From: Parus major
Taxonomy: Eukaryota > Chordata > Aves > Passeriformes > Paridae
Direction: 5' to 3'
Assembly: GCF_001522545.3 (NCBI RefSeq)
Contig: NC_031772.1
Location: 792,865-856,864, forward strand
Length of the DNA: 64,000 nucleotides
A model generated the notes under the pieces. That model ran no database searches. It was given only the letters and a program-made list of their open reading frames with translations, and was not told the DNA's origin. Below are positions 1-14,330 of this stretch, piece by piece. Position 1 is the first letter of the stretch. Each line of letters opens with the position of its first letter. Made by a program: the position numbers and the translations under genes.

Positions 1-2430
1 ATCCCAGCTGTGGGGATCCAGCTGTGCTTCCCTGCCAGGGCTGCCATCACCATCCTCCTCTCCTGGCCCTGCCTGCACAAATTTCTGTGTTTGGGGAACA
101 TGGAACACACTTTGCAAGGCAGAACAAATCCCTTTAGCATCCTTTCCTTCAGCAGGATTTCTAGGAATGGCACAGAGAGGTGTTGGAGAGTTTTCTCTGC
201 TGCTGTTTCCATCACAAACCCACCCAGGGCCCTTGGCTGTGCCTTTCCCCAGCTGGGCACTGGGTCGGTGTCTCCCTGGCACTGGGGGTAAAACCTGGAG
301 AGAGCTGAACTGGAAACAGCTCTGGAAGTTCCCAGCACGTTTTCAGAGCCTCAGCTGCTGTGCCTCGGCAGAGATATCTCCCAGACTGCAGGTGTTGCTT
401 CAGAACATCCATGGAAATGTAGACAAGCTTTAAGCATTACGTTTAAAGGAAATATTCAGCTGTTAAATGCCTCAGCTGTCTACCTCTCTGCAGAGAAGGA
501 TGCAAATTCCTGAGTCTAGGCAGTTTCCAAAAAAAGGCAAATTTCTGTCTGCCACTGTTACTGTTGAGTTCTCAGAAATATTTCTTTCTCTGAGATCTGG
601 TAAACTCAATCCAGGGGAGAATTTAACCTTAAACTAATTTTTCATTTGTCTCATCTTGACAGACCCTGCATCTCTACCTTCCAGCTACCTAGAAGCTCAT
701 CCCAGAAATGTGGGAACAAGATGTAATACATGTTTTAGGACCAAAGTCATGAGGCTGCACAGACCACACATGGCACGTTATCAAGGTAAGGTCTTACAGG
801 AAAAAATCCTCCAAACTGTGTGAAAACAAACTTCTTAATTGGTGAAAACCACAGTTGGGAAACATCCCAGGCAGCTGTTCTTCAGCTATCTGGAGCCCTG
901 CCAAGTGCTATGTACAGATCAGCTTTGAGCTGAGAACAAGTGTGATGAGTTCCTGCCAAGAAGGTAATGGGTTTGAGTTATAAACCCCTAAAAATAGCCC
1001 TAGGTAATGAAATTGCCTCCTCAGCCATAGCTGCTGGTTATGCAATGTCCCCCCAGAGCTGCTGGGGTCCTGCACCCCCAGGCCAGGGCATCTCTGGCCA
1101 GGCTCTGCTCCCACCTGAGCCTCAGGTGAGAACCAGGCTCAGCAGGGACCCACCCCAGCACCTCGGGCCAGCACAGGTGAGCATTGCTCAGCACTACCCT
1201 TTCAGCACCTACAGAAAGCTCGCTCTTAATCTCATAACATTTGCAGGAAAATCTTTTTAATCAGCAATGAAAGCCAAACATTGTCCAGCCTTTATTGACC
1301 TGCAATAACAGAGCACTGCTGCTGCATTTCCCCCGTGCCCCTGCTCGGGTTCGTTTGACTCCTTCTGTGCTCAGTGTTTATTCTTAGCTCACAAAGCTCA
1401 GAGTTTGTATTATTGATTTGCTGTATTTCAGGTTCAATCCCTTGGTGGCCCTGGATGAATTCAGTCAGGAGTTAACACCTGTACTTCCACACCACAAACA
1501 CAAAGGGCTTTATACACCCCCCCACTCCATCTGAGTGCCCAGTGAATTTACAGTGACCACAGCGTGACAGAGCACTAAAATATTAAAGTCTTTGTACTTG
1601 GGGATTGCTGAGCTGGCTCTGAAAGGTAGCTGTGACTCCAGAAATAGCAAGTACTTTATCATTTCTTGCCTACTTTAAAGACGCTGCTGTATTTCAATCA
1701 TGATTCAGAGTAAATCAAATTCCGTGTGAGGGATGGCAGGAATGTTGTGTGTGCCAGAGGTGTGCCCTGAGCTGGGATAAATCAGCACAGCTCTGCTGCT
1801 GTCTGAGGAAAGGGTGACAGTTCTGCCAGCTGCAGCCTGCAGGGCAGTGTGGGTATCACTTGTGCAAGACTGAGACACAAATAAGTGAACACTGAACACC
1901 AAAATATTCACTGTGGCCCTCCCTGTCCTCCTGAGATCCCCTCACAGCAGCTCTGTCAAAGTGTTTATCCTGTGATGTTGTTCACTCTGTAAAAATACTT
2001 GAAGTGTTGTTTAGAGCTGCTTAATATTTGCCATAAATCTCCATGCTATGTAGCAGTACATTTTGTTTAGGAATATTACCTGGAAATTAGAAACCCAGCG
2101 AGCCATTGATTTTTAAAATGCCACGGGTCCAGAATTTCTTCACAACAGGATGCAAATAAACTCAGAGTAAATTAGTGCTTACCAGAGGGGAAAAGAGAGC
2201 AGGATCTATATCCTAGGTAACATTAGAGAACAAAAGATTAATGAAACCCTCACTTGAACACTCTAACAGCCAGGGAACTAGAGAATGTACCTGTGAAAGG
2301 TGATTTTAACTGAGGAGCTATGGGGAAATCCATGGCTGGGGCAGCACAGATCATTTCCCTGCCCTGTGCAGCCCTGGAGCTTGCTGAGCACAGCTCAGTG
2401 TCCCTCTGAGAGATGGAGCAGAGCACAGCC
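1..2430. other. Intergenic, upstream of F9
   Basis: Single-copy sequence of mixed composition with an AT-rich part at about 1,950-2,240. Small open frames of up to 97 codons show no family resemblance. No gene or RNA recognised. Confidence 0.6.
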
Positions 2431-2956
2431 TGGACACGGGGACATGGGGACAGGGGGACACACGGACACACAACACAGAGACACGGGGACACACAGACAC
2501 GGGGACACACAGACACGGGGACACACAGACACGGGGACACACAGACACGGGGACACGGGGACACAGAGACATGGGGACACACAGACACGGGGACACACAA
2601 CACAGAGACATGGGGACACACGGACACAGGGACACACGGACACACAACACAGAGACACGGGGACATGGGGACACACAACACAGAGACATGGGGACACACA
2701 ACACAGAGACATGGGGACACACGGACACACGGACACAGGGACACACAACACAGGGACACACAGACACACAACACAGAGACACGGGGACACACAACACGGG
2801 GACACATGGACACAGGGACACATGGACACGGGGACACACAACACAGGGACACGGGGACACACAACACAGGGACACACAGACACGGGGACACACGGACATG
2901 GGGACACATGGACATGGGGACACACGGACATGGGGACACACGGACACACAACACAA
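2431..2956. repeat. 16-bp minisatellite (GACACGGGGACACACA type)
   Basis: About 520 bp of degenerate tandem copies of a 16-bp unit with variants (GACATGGGGACACACA, ACAACACAGAGACAC). It has few stop codons in any frame, which creates long spurious reading frames on both strands. Strong strand asymmetry: purines and A/C on +, no T-rich copies. Confidence 0.95.
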
Positions 2957-4708
2957 GGATCTGTGTTCCACACATTCACCCTCCTCATCGTGCACCCACA
3001 CCCCTGACAGAGGCAATGGCTTTTTGTCTTGGCCTCAGACAAAAGTTGCTGTGCTCAGGGCATTGCTGGGATTCCTCTGAGGATCCACACTCTCAGAACA
3101 AGAGCAAACACTTCTGTGGAGCTGCTTTCAAAGGACTGGGAGACAGCAGAAAGGTGGAAGCAAAGATTCCTGTTATCCCATTTTCCTGACTCCTGGATTT
3201 CAAATACACTGTGCTGGTTTAAATTCATCCAAGCCTGATTCTGCTCTCACAGGAGAGTGCAGCAGGCACTGACACCACTCAGGTTCCCCAGACAGCACAC
3301 TGACACGTCCTGAAAGGGTTAAAGCATCACCATGGGAGAGCAGGCTGCAGTGCTAAAAATAGAAAACAGTCAAAAAAAACCCCAAAAACCCCCCTTCAAC
3401 TCATCTTAAATAAATCCATTTATTCCAGGGTTTCATAGAAACCATATAGCTGAAATTGCTACAGGATAATTCCTTATAAGCCTTATAAGAAATGTTGCTG
3501 TCCCAGAGTCCCAGTACAAATCCTGGCAAGAGGACTGGAGATAACAGATTGGATGCCATGGAAACCGAGACAGACCTAATTTGAGCAGTAACCATTGCTG
3601 TTATTTATTTAATTCTGATAAGCCATCTAAATGTGGAATGACTAAAGGTTCCACTGGGCTAAAAATAGCAGCCTTGTAATATTTGAATTCGCAAATTGCT
3701 CGTGTTTAACAATATTTTGGGCATCTGACATTCACATTTCTCATGCACTTGTGAAAGCTCATGGTTAACCTCGTTCTGCTCTGTGAGGAGGAGAAGGGAG
3801 CCTTGTCCCTTCCTGTAATATCAATTTTATACCTGCAGGATGTGTTCTGTCAGCCCAGGCTTCTCGTGGGGAGAAGTGGAGACAGTGGGAGCCCGCAGGT
3901 CCCTGCTGCCCTCCTGTCCTCCCCAAGCCCAAAGCAAACGTTTGGAAGAAGGCAGAAGTGGGCCACAGGAACCAAAGTCCCCTTCTCTAGAGGTACCAAG
4001 GACCTCCTGTGACTGTTTGATCTCAACAGCTCCACAAATAAAGCATGATGTACCTCCTGAGGCACATCACTTTGGAGCTGGCTGATAGCTCCCATCTGTT
4101 CCTGCAGCCCTGCATTTCCTGAGCTGGAGATCCAAAAACCCACAGGTGTAAATTTACAATTTCTGTGGCTTCCAAAACGCCTGGAAACAGAGAAACTGTC
4201 TTTGGGATGTCAGTACCACAGACAGACCAAACCCAATTTCCTCTTGTCTCTGCCTGTGTTTTTCCCCTTGTAATCTTCACTGTTCCCACAGCAGGAATAA
4301 CACCTCCATTTCTCCACTGGCCTGGATTTTAACCTTAAAGTGTGAATGCAGCTGTATTCCCTGGGAGGTTGTACACAGCATGTACAAGAAATAAAATCCT
4401 AGATGTGTTCTTGTTCTCAGGAATGCTCTGCTCCTTGGTGTCCTGTCTCCAGGGGATGGTGGGGAGCTGCTCCTGCTTGCTCAGGGCACAGTGATCCCTC
4501 TGCTCAGGAAGCTGCAGCTGCCCCAGCATCAGGCACTGCCCACCTTCCTCACAGCCCTCCCTGCTCTCCAACACCTGCCTGGGATTTCATTTTCCCCCTT
4601 TCAGAGCTGGGAATTCCTGCTGGGTGGGGCACGGATGGAGCAGTGCTGGCAGCATCCCCTGGGCTAACAGAGCCCTGGATCCTCCTGCCAATGGAGCCAG
4701 AGCTGATG

Positions 4709-4762
4709 GCAGCAGTGCCAGGGGACAGCAGTGCCAGGGGACAGCAGTGCCAGGGGACAGCA
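4709..4762. repeat. Short 16-bp tandem repeat
   Basis: About three copies of GCAGTGCCAGGGGACA. The GGGGACAGCAGTG core resembles the array at 24.7 kb. Confidence 0.8.
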
Positions 4763-7700
4763 GATAAAGGTCCTGGCCCCGACACTTAATGGGAGCCAGA
4801 TTTGGCACAGAAGGGAGGGACATGACCAAAACCAGTGTGTTTCACTCTGCAATCAGCTGTGCAGAGCCTTCCCCCTCTGCAGCTCAGGGCTGAGGGCTGA
4901 GTTGTCACTGTTGTTTTCTTCAGCACTTCAGAAGCAGGACTGCAAGGAAAATATTCTGGGCAAGAATCAAAATGAATAAGAATCGCTTTCAGGATCTGTC
5001 ACAACTGGAGTCAGCATATATTTAGCTTCCATTGCTCTGATTCAGAAACAGGGAGCGATGCTGGGATATTTATAGCCTTCCAAGACCTTTCCAGTGGATT
5101 GCAGCTCCAGAGGTCCCTGCTGGGGTGGACAGGCACTGATTCTCTGTGTTGGTGTGCAGTGGTGCATCAGTCAATCTGTGTATGGCACAATAGGACTGGA
5201 ATGATTTCCAACGAGCACAGGTTGCAATTACAACTTTTTTACCATTTCCCTGACTGTGCCACAGGACTGTTGCCAGTTTAAGGCTTTAATGGTTAGCAAT
5301 TACTCAGACAAGTGAAGGGTTCATTCATCAGCTGGGGTTTAATCTCAAGCACGATGTGACTGCACAGTGAACGCTGCACAACAAGCTGCTGGTGTCATCT
5401 GGGTAAATGAGATCTTGATGGCAGGCTCAGGATGAAGAATCTGATCTGGTCCTTCCCCCCCAAACCTGAACAAGGCTGCTGAGAGCCAGGCTGGAGCTGT
5501 GCAGAGGGCACGTGTGAGCTCATCCTGCTCAGCTGTCTTTCCTGGTTAGAGTCTGCAGAGATGTTCATCCTCTGAAGAGTGTCCAAAGGCTGCTTTTCAT
5601 AAAGGAAATCTCTCCTGAGTTATCCAACTAACAGCAAGAAGTAGCTGCTGAAAGGATTTTTGTTCAGGCAGTCTCACAGTGCGATAAAACACTGATTATT
5701 CATAGATAACAGGAAGATGCTGAATAATTTCCAACTGAGATTTCACATAATAGGTATCTCAGACTGTCTATATTTAGCCTCCCAAATCTATACTTAAACT
5801 CCTACGTAAAAATGGCCAGAAGGAAATCAGCCATTTGGAGCTGCTTGTTACAGCTCACATTATTATTGGTATGAATTTGGTGGTACCATTTAATTTTTCT
5901 CTTTCTAATCCTCCTCCACTCTGATCCCAAGCTTCTTCCCCACTGTCTTCTCTGCCTTTCAATAAGGACACGTGGCAGCTGCCTTTGGCTTGGAAGGCTC
6001 CTGGACAGCAGCAGCTCTGAAAGGCTTTGAGCAACACCCAAACTGCAGTGACCCTGGAAGGGAGATGTGTTCCTGCTCCTTCCCTGGAGAGCCCATCCAG
6101 CACTCAGCCATCCTGCTGCCACCTGGGATCCCAGCAGAGAGCAGGGCTGGCTGCTCACCAGCTCACTGGGTGAAACAATATCCTGAATTTAAACAGATCC
6201 CTGACTCTGTGGGCTCTGTACACGTCTGTACACGTGTGTGCACACAAGATGGGAACCCCCACCAACTCTGCTGTGCAGCACCAAAACCTTGGGCCACCCA
6301 TTCCCTGCTCCCAAGATGAAACAATTCCAGCAATCACAGCAGAGGACATGAGAAGAAATTGCTAATTCCTTTTAATTCTTGGGCTGCCCTTGTAATTGAG
6401 CAGAAAGACATGAGTGTACTGAAATAAGGGTAAATCAGGTGTACACATCAAGAGAATTGCTGCTAAAACTGACGAGTGCAGTCATCTGCTGACAGCTCTC
6501 TTGTCTCCACACAGGTCAGTGTGACCGAGTCAGTGTTTTCATCACCACCTGACATTCTCTAGGATTTATATCTTGGCCATTAAAAAAAAAACAAAATAAA
6601 GTTCTTGGCAGAAGCTCCTTGTGTCTGATCACACCTCTGTGCTCCACCTGGTGCTGCCCAGCCCGAGGGTGAGACTCCAGCACAGAATCTCTGCCAGTCC
6701 CATCCCTGTGCTCAGCCAGGGCTGACAACTGCAGGGGCAGGACAGCAGAGCATCCATCCCTGCAGAGCTGGCTGGATGTGAGCTCAGCCGTCTGCCAGAG
6801 CTGGAGATACCTGAGTTAGCTCCCAGAAACCAGCTCTGGCCATACCCTGCTGTGCTGGGCAGCTGTCACAGCCCAGGCCTGCTGGAACCTGAAATCACAG
6901 CTGGGGGCTGCAGTGGAGGTTCTGCCCTTCCAGGCAGCTCTGAAGGGGTTTGCAGGCTGACAGCTCCTTTGCCACGCACTGTTCACAGAGCTACAGCTTC
7001 TGGAAGCTGTGTGTAACAATGAATTCAGCTGCACAGGATAGACCAGAAGAGATTATTCAGTTTAGCCACAGGAAGATGCAGTTTTATCAAAAGAGGGAGC
7101 AGAAGAAGTGGCACAGTGCACATCAGCCACCTCACCCCCACCCTGAGGAGCACACAGGGCTAGCTCAGGGTTTCTGTCCAGGCTCTCCAGTCAGACCCAC
7201 AGACTCCCTGCACTCCTTCAGCTGCGTGGATGTGAGAGCCACCAAAGCCAGAGTGTGAGTTCCACCAACATTCACAGCAATCACAGCTCTGCACTGCCAG
7301 ACCTGCTGCTAAAGCTCACAGAGCTGCTCCTGGAGACCAGGAGCATCTGACAAGTTCATTTTACACTCCTAATCCACGTCCTACGGGCAGGTTGTGCCTG
7401 CTGGCAGCATGTAACACACACAGTTTAAATGCAGCTCTCTCCAGCAGGGCCAGCTCACTGACCAGCTCAGCCTGCTCCTTCTGGGGGTTACAAGAGCTGC
7501 TGCTGGCAGAGCTCCCCAGAGCTGCCCTGGCATGCACACAGCATCTTCCCACAGCTGTTTGTCCATCCCTCCCTGCACACAGCAGCTCACCTGTGTCCTG
7601 TGGGGCTGCTGGAGCCTTGGGGAGCAGCACCTGCCCCAGCTCTGCTCTCCTGGACAGCCCCGTGCTGGGGATTTTCATGTCCTCCCACCCCTGGCACAGC

Positions 7701-8354
7701 TGAGGTCTGTAAGAACTTGTTTGGTGTCATTTACTCACAGTTTTAATCAGCTGTGGGCTTCCCCTGTTTCCTCTGTGCCATTTTTCCCCCAAGGGAGAAG
7801 GGTTTATCCTCTTGGTTCTCCTGCAGTAGCCCTGGGTCTCTACATTTTGTTCACTTCTCTCTCATGTCCTCTCCTGCCTCCTGAAGCCTTCAGAAGCTAA
7901 TCCCTTCCCCCAGGGCTGCTCCTCTTCCTCCTGTGCTCCATCCTGGCTCTCACTGCCCTTCCAGGGCCATTCAGAGGGAAGTGCCCTGCTGGCAGGCTAA
8001 TCAACACTCACAACATAACTTAAAGGATTGACCAGTCTTCAGAGACTGGATTTAATTGCTTTTATGTTAAAGAAATGGAAGAGAAACAAAGATAAAATTT
8101 TAGACCTCGGAATATGTTCAGATAAATGGTGCAGGTGTAGTTTTGATGAGAAAACACCTCAGAAACCATTTGTGTGAATGCTGAGTGTGACTCAATGAGG
8201 AACTTAATTCATCTTTTCTCTGGCTTTTCCTAGCTAGAACTAAATGTTGCCATTGGGATATTTTATGTTACATGGAAGAATGAATTTAAGTCTCAATGGG
8301 AGGCTTCAACACAGCAAAAGACTTAAGCCCTTGTGTAACTTTAAAAGGACAGGA

Positions 8355-8425
8355 ATAGTCCCACTGAAGTCAATGGGATTTAATACACATGCTGTAGAGC
8401 CAAGCTGAATCCTGGCCTGAACAAA
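8355..8425. repeat. Possible ancient interspersed repeat (CACTGAAGTCAATGGGA core)
   Basis: GTCCCACTGAAGTCAATGGG and a following AATCCTGGCCTGAA resemble a dispersed element common in bird and reptile genomes. The family name is not certain. Confidence 0.4.
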
Positions 8426-8765
8426 TGTTGGTTTCATCTCACAGAACAGTGTGAGCCCACTGCCAGGCAGAGCCCAGCTCTGCTCACTGCTGTCCCTCGT
8501 GCACCAAACCCAAATCCTGCCTCACATGCAGCTCAATAGCACTCCACTGAAAAATCTCCTTCCCCAGGCACCTCATCTTTTCACCTCCTCTACTGGAAGT
8601 AGCACTTGATATGGCCATTATAAAACCAGATTCCAGGGAAACCTTTGCCAGTGCATTTTCTTGACACCTTTGCCAATCATGAACGTGTCAGCACTGTGGT
8701 GATAAGGTGTGTCCTGTGTCTGATTGTGCTCCCTGTGCACGGGATGTTCCTGGCAGCAGCAGCAG

Positions 8766-9055
8766 NNNNNNNNNNNNNNNNNNNNNNNNNNNNNNNNNNN
8801 NNNNNNNNNNNNNNNNNNNNNNNNNNNNNNNNNNNNNNNNNNNNNNNNNNNNNNNNNNNNNNNNNNNNNNNNNNNNNNNNNNNNNNNNNNNNNNNNNNNN
8901 NNNNNNNNNNNNNNNNNNNNNNNNNNNNNNNNNNNNNNNNNNNNNNNNNNNNNNNNNNNNNNNNNNNNNNNNNNNNNNNNNNNNNNNNNNNNNNNNNNNN
9001 NNNNNNNNNNNNNNNNNNNNNNNNNNNNNNNNNNNNNNNNNNNNNNNNNNNNNNN
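8766..9055. other. Assembly gap (290 N)
   Basis: Undetermined bases, preceded by GCAGCAGCAGCAG, a short CAG run that may extend into the gap. Confidence 0.99.
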
Positions 9056-12000
9056 CAGGGAGATGTTCTGCAGGCCAGATGTGCTCCTCATCTGCTCTGG
9101 GGGCTGGCACTGCTCCTGCTGGGAGCCTGCTCACCGTGCTGAGAGCAGCAGGCAGCTCCTGGCACTGCCACCCCTGTGGCCCAGAGTCCTCCCTGTGGCC
9201 CAGACTCTCCTTTGAAAGGCTTGGATCAAGCCAGGGTAGGATGTTTTCTGCTGGGGAAGTTTCTCTGCACCCTCCAAGCCAGCAGCATCAGGGAGAGGTG
9301 TGACCATGGGCAGCAGAGTCTCACGGCTGTGTCAGACAAGAGGCTTCATCCTTACCCTGGACAGGAGGTTTCCAAGTTTCTGTTACCAAAAAAAGGGAAC
9401 AGGGAAGCTGAGCAAACCTGTTTGCTTGCCAGTTTAAGGATTACAATTCAACTGAATGCTATGGCTCTGTGCACCAAAGCAACTGAAATATTGACAAGGC
9501 TACTTCCAGAACTGATAGCACTGCTAAAAAAAACCCTGCAGTAAATAGGGCAATTGACTGGAAGCTAAAAAGGGGAATGCTTTCTGGGCTAAAAATTCCT
9601 TCAGATATATTTATTAATTCATTATTCAATGATGACGTGCATAGTGCTGCGTACATTTAAACACGAGACGCTGCTGTAGCTGCTTCTTGAAATTCTGATT
9701 TGCTTAAAATATTTAGTCCATTTTCATGTTAATTAAGGAGCAGTCAAGAAGGGAAGCCATATATCTGTGAGAGGAAAAGCAGATCTCATTGAAAGGAGCC
9801 TTGGCCCTTCCACCTTTCTCCTTTACCTTATCTTACCTGACCTTATAAATACTCTCAGCTATTTTAGCCATTTGAAGTAATCACAGCCACAGCACAGGTC
9901 AAGGGGTGAGGGATGTCAGCCGTGCTCAAGAATTAGAGTAAGGTACAAAATGGAGTGCTACAGCTGTCCAAAGGAAATCAAGCTGCTGGAGCCTGCTGTG
10001 TTCCAAGCTCGAGTCTTTCACTCCTTCAGCAGCGATAATTGTACATCTGGCAGCGAGGATTTGAGCACAGGAGCAGCTCTCCAGTCATTTCTCAGTTGCA
10101 ATTGTGACTGGAGGATGCCAGAGCTGGCTGACCAGCTGGGAAACAGCAGGTTTTGCCAACAGGATATCAAAAGCCTAATCTTTCTGAACACTGTGATATT
10201 ATTAGTTTTGAGTTCTGGGTTTTGGGGGCTGGGGATTTTCATTTCTCTCTTCCAGTTCTCCATCTGTTTGCCATCTCACCCACCCTCTTCCTCAGGCAAC
10301 AAATAAAGTCATCCACAAAAACACACCCAGGGAAGAGCGAGGGGCTGGCAGCTGCAACCCAAATCCCAAATTTTGTTATTACAATTGCTTTTGGAGCCAC
10401 TCCAATAAGTAAAGTAGTGTTTGTTTAGACAGTGCCATCCTCTGGCTTTCCAAGGCTGCTCCAGACAAATGCCCTCCATCCCTGGCTGGCAGAGGATTGA
10501 GCACAGCAGATCTGCCTGGAGCCTGGAACAACGTGGCACCTGCAATCCAGAGGCAGGGACGAGGCAGAGATCCCATTTCATTTTACCCATCAGGCTGAAA
10601 GGAATTTTCAACGTGTTGCCCAGAAAATGCTGCTGAGAGATGGAAGTGAAACAGGTAAAGCAGAAGAGAATGATGGCTGGGAAAGCAGCTGCTGCTTTGG
10701 AGAGAACATTGCCCTAAGAAAATCTCTCTTTGCAAATACATCTTGCAGCATTTCACAGTTCAACAGAAAGTACAAGCAGAGCTACCTCAAGAGATTTTGC
10801 TGCAGTGAACAAGTACAAAGAGACTCCAGAGAACAGACAGGCACTCACATCTTCCTAGATTACTGCATTTCCAGAGCTGTTGCAAAGGGTATGAAATGGA
10901 TCTGGGTGACTTTTCCCACCTGCACAAGTTTCATGAGCAATTTCACTGCTTTGTCCTGATTTACTATTCTGTTTTCAGTGCCAACACCAGCAAGACTTCA
11001 CTGATACCTCCACACAAAAACACACAGGCAGAGAGGAGTTCTCCTTCTAGAGCACGCCTGACTCATCCTGGTGACTCAGGCTATCATTCATTTAAGTTTG
11101 TCTGATAGCTTTGAGCCTCCAGCTTTGGATGGGTGCACAGATCTTTCCATTGTCAAGTGCCAGAAGTTAACCCTCTACCCACTCCTTAAGAACTGTAATG
11201 ATTTCCTGAAAGCAGTGAAACCAGGAGCTGACACTGCCTTTGGGAGCTGGGCTGCTTCTTGTCTTCCCTGGTGTCTGCAGACCACTGTGAGCTCTGCAAG
11301 TGCATCTGTTTGTGCAGGAACTCCAAAATATCCACTTAATATCCCCAGCTCATCATTTCAGCTCTGGGTCTTGTCCCCAGTCTCCAAATAACCATCATAT
11401 GATCCACCAGGAAAGCTGGTGACTGCCACCCACCAGCACTGGCCCCCATGTGAACCTGGGGGGTTTCACTGCACTCTCTGGTGCTGCTCTGCCAGCTGGA
11501 ATTTCTCACTGCAAAATGCATTTGAGATGTGCAAATATTTCAGGTGTGCAGTGAACATGCTGTAGATGAAAAATTACAAAGCAGAAAAGGAATAGCTGGC
11601 TATAAAGCATGGATTCAAGGCTGAATTAAAAAGTCTAATAAAGTGACAGCTACCATCATGAGACACAGACATCTGATTCACTCTGCCAGCAACTGCATTA
11701 TTTCAAATAAATATTTATATGGTATTTATCTTACCCTGTTCATCAGCTCCTATCAAATCAAGAGTGTCCCTGCACTACAGACTCTCCATCCTTAAAATAA
11801 AGCTGTGAAAGTGGAAAGGCTAAAGAGATGAAAGTTATGTTACAGATAATGTAGAAATAGATGTTAATTCCCCACGTGGGCAGAGCTTCCAGCCCAGTTT
11901 TGCAGAGTGCTCTGCAGTCAGGCAGTGGCTGACACGAGGAATGAGGCAATAGGCATGTGGGGAAAGCAATTGGCAATGTTTTAATAAATATTTTCCTATA

Positions 12001-13559
12001 AAGGATGATCCTGCTTTTTCAAGTGATCTGATGTGTGCAATGAATCACATGCCAGAGGATCAGTCTGCACTCATTCTCCTGATGCTCCCAGGTGCCCTCA
12101 CCCTGTCCTGCCCTGGGCCAAGGCAGGGATGCTGGTGCCTGGCAGAGTCCACCCCAAATTCCCTTCCCTGGGTGAAGCCTTGTACCCACAGCAAGGCTGA
12201 GCTTTCCGAGCAGGCTCAGCCCTGCACTTCTCCTGGAGCAGGCAGTGTGCCCTGCTGGGTCTGTGGAGCTGCAGATGCAGCTGACTGCCCACAAGTGAAG
12301 CATTAATAATAACAGAGCTCTCTCTGAAGCCTTCCCTGTGAGTTTGGGTCTCACAGGGAGCTGAGGCTGGCACTGATGGCAGCAGCAGCTCCAGCACATC
12401 CTCTGCCTGTTCCCACAGAGCCCCTGCTTGGCACTGGGCTTCTCACAGAACCATGCAAATATTAAAGCTTCACCTTCCCCAGGCTATGAAATTCACAGCT
12501 CCAAGTCTTCACCTACTGCTTCAAACCTTCCCCAGCCAGGTGTGAGCTGGTTCATCCTAGCTGGAAGAGTTGGTTTCCACTTCTCTGGAACAGGGGAAGG
12601 AGAAGGGAAGGGAAAAGCTGAAGGAACACAGGATGCACTCTGAGCCTGTCACAGCCTAAAAGGGATTTCAGAGCTGAACTAGCAGCACTCCCACTTCACA
12701 CAACCTGCAGTGAGTGACAAAGGAGCCTCAGCTCAGGACACCTGCAGGGCTGTGTGGAGACCAAAGCCACTTGGCAGAGCCCATTTCCACACCTGCAATC
12801 AGAGCTCTCTGGGACCTGTTTCCCCTTCCAGCTTTGTATTTTCACCACTCCAGGAAGAAGAAAATTGGGGATTTTTGCCTAGAGAATTTTTCCCAAAAGC
12901 AGCCTAACTGTAGTAGCTAACCCCTAGAATTATCTTCCTCCTCCTCAACCTTGGTTTTGGACCAGGACCATTCAAGTCTGATGTCTCAGAGGACTTTCCC
13001 TGCATTTTTCTGAGAGACATCAGCTGATCCTTGCCTTTCCTGCTGTCTGTGCTGGCTGGAGGAGCCAAAGGCTCGGCCCGTGGCTGTCTCTACATGATTT
13101 TTACATCTGGAAGTACCAAGTGGAACAACCACATTCAGAGGTGTTGAAATGAGCTGCACAGAGGCATTTGCTTAATGAGTTTGATGGAGCAAGAATGAGA
13201 CAGGCAGATGGGTGTTGAAGCCTCAAATGGACAAAAAGGTGCTGGAATCTGGCTGGTTTGAACCAGAGAGAATAAAACAGACCATGAAAATGAGTGTGAA
13301 TGAGTGATCAGCCTGCCTCTTTCCTACATAAAAATACCATTAGCTCATTTCATGTGCCACATGTTATTTGCTGAGGAGGTGAAGGGAAAGCCTGTGTTCT
13401 GCACCCAAAATGCTGCTGCTAATGCACAAAGGCTTTTCCCCGAGGGCAGATGGAGGCAGGAGCTGTCCCCAGCACAGCTAACCCTGCTAAGGGGACAAAC
13501 ATCTCTTTCATCTGCAGTGGCAGCAGGCAAGCAGCTGAAAGTTCCCAAAGCAGCAGCAG

Positions 13560-13811
13560 CTCCAAACCCAGCAGAGATGCAGGAGCTCCAAACCCAGCAG
13601 TGATGCAGGAGCTCCAAACCCAGCAGTGATGCAGGATCTCTGACCCCAGCAGTGATGCAGCAGCCCCAAACCCAGCAGTGATGCAGCAGCCCCAAACCCA
13701 GCAGAGATGCAGGATCCCTGACCCCAGCAGTGATGCAGCAGCCCCAAACCCAGCAGTGATGCAGCAGCCCCAAACCCAGCAGAGATGCAGGATCTCTGAC
13801 CCCAGCAGTGC
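13560..13811. repeat. 26-bp minisatellite with a 78-bp higher-order unit
   Basis: Nearly ten copies of a 26-bp unit (CCCCAAACCCAGCAGTGATG and CAGCAG, with variants). Units 4-6 and 7-9 repeat the same order of variants, so the array grew partly in 78-bp steps. Confidence 0.92.
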
Positions 13812-14330
13812 CCAGTGCCCACAGCAGCACTGGCCCAGCAGCCCTGGCAGCACAGGGGGATGAACCTGCAGCCACATGGCCATAACACTCATTAATAAAC
13901 AATAAAGTAACTTAATTACTCCTGCTACCCTGAGATATCACTGGAATCACTGCAATCATTACAATATTGGGGATGGTGCTGCATTTCAGACCCCATTTGG
14001 AGGCCCCAGGGCTGGGCATGGTGGCTCTATGTGGAAGTGTAACAACCCAGCACCCTTCTGCATTACACAGAGAAATCCATGAATCACCCCAAGCTATCGA
14101 GCCAGAGCTGAGCCCTCACTTCTGTCTTATCCCAAGAATTGTTCAGTTTCCCCCTGCAACAGTGCCAGGCATCACAGCTTTGATGTGCAGGGAAGGAGTG
14201 CGAGAGGGATGGTGAATGGTGAGGGCAGGGGAGGGAGCACGGGCAGCACGAGCTGAGTGCTCTGTGCTAAAAGGGCTGAGACAGCACCAGCAGCTCCCCC
14301 GTGTTCTCCAGCCCCTCCAGCAGCCCCATT

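Larger units (their letters stand above)
2957..8765. other. Intergenic, upstream of F9
   Basis: No gene recognised. Holds the small 16-bp repeat at 4.7 kb, an A-run near 6,581 and the possible old repeat at 8.36 kb. The longest open frames (up to 128 codons) overlap GC-rich tracts and lack splice or family support. Confidence 0.6.

Noticed and set aside
2250..3189. Long open frames on both strands (up to 258 codons, His/Thr/Asp- or Cys/Val/Pro-rich)
   Set aside because: They are translations of the 16-bp minisatellite, open in several frames at once, without splice or family support.
10627..10959. 110-codon + strand frame
   Set aside because: No recognisable domain and no neighbouring exon; the length is within chance for this much sequence.
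13345..13902. 185-codon - strand frame rich in Cys, Trp and Gly
   Set aside because: Antisense of the 26-bp minisatellite.
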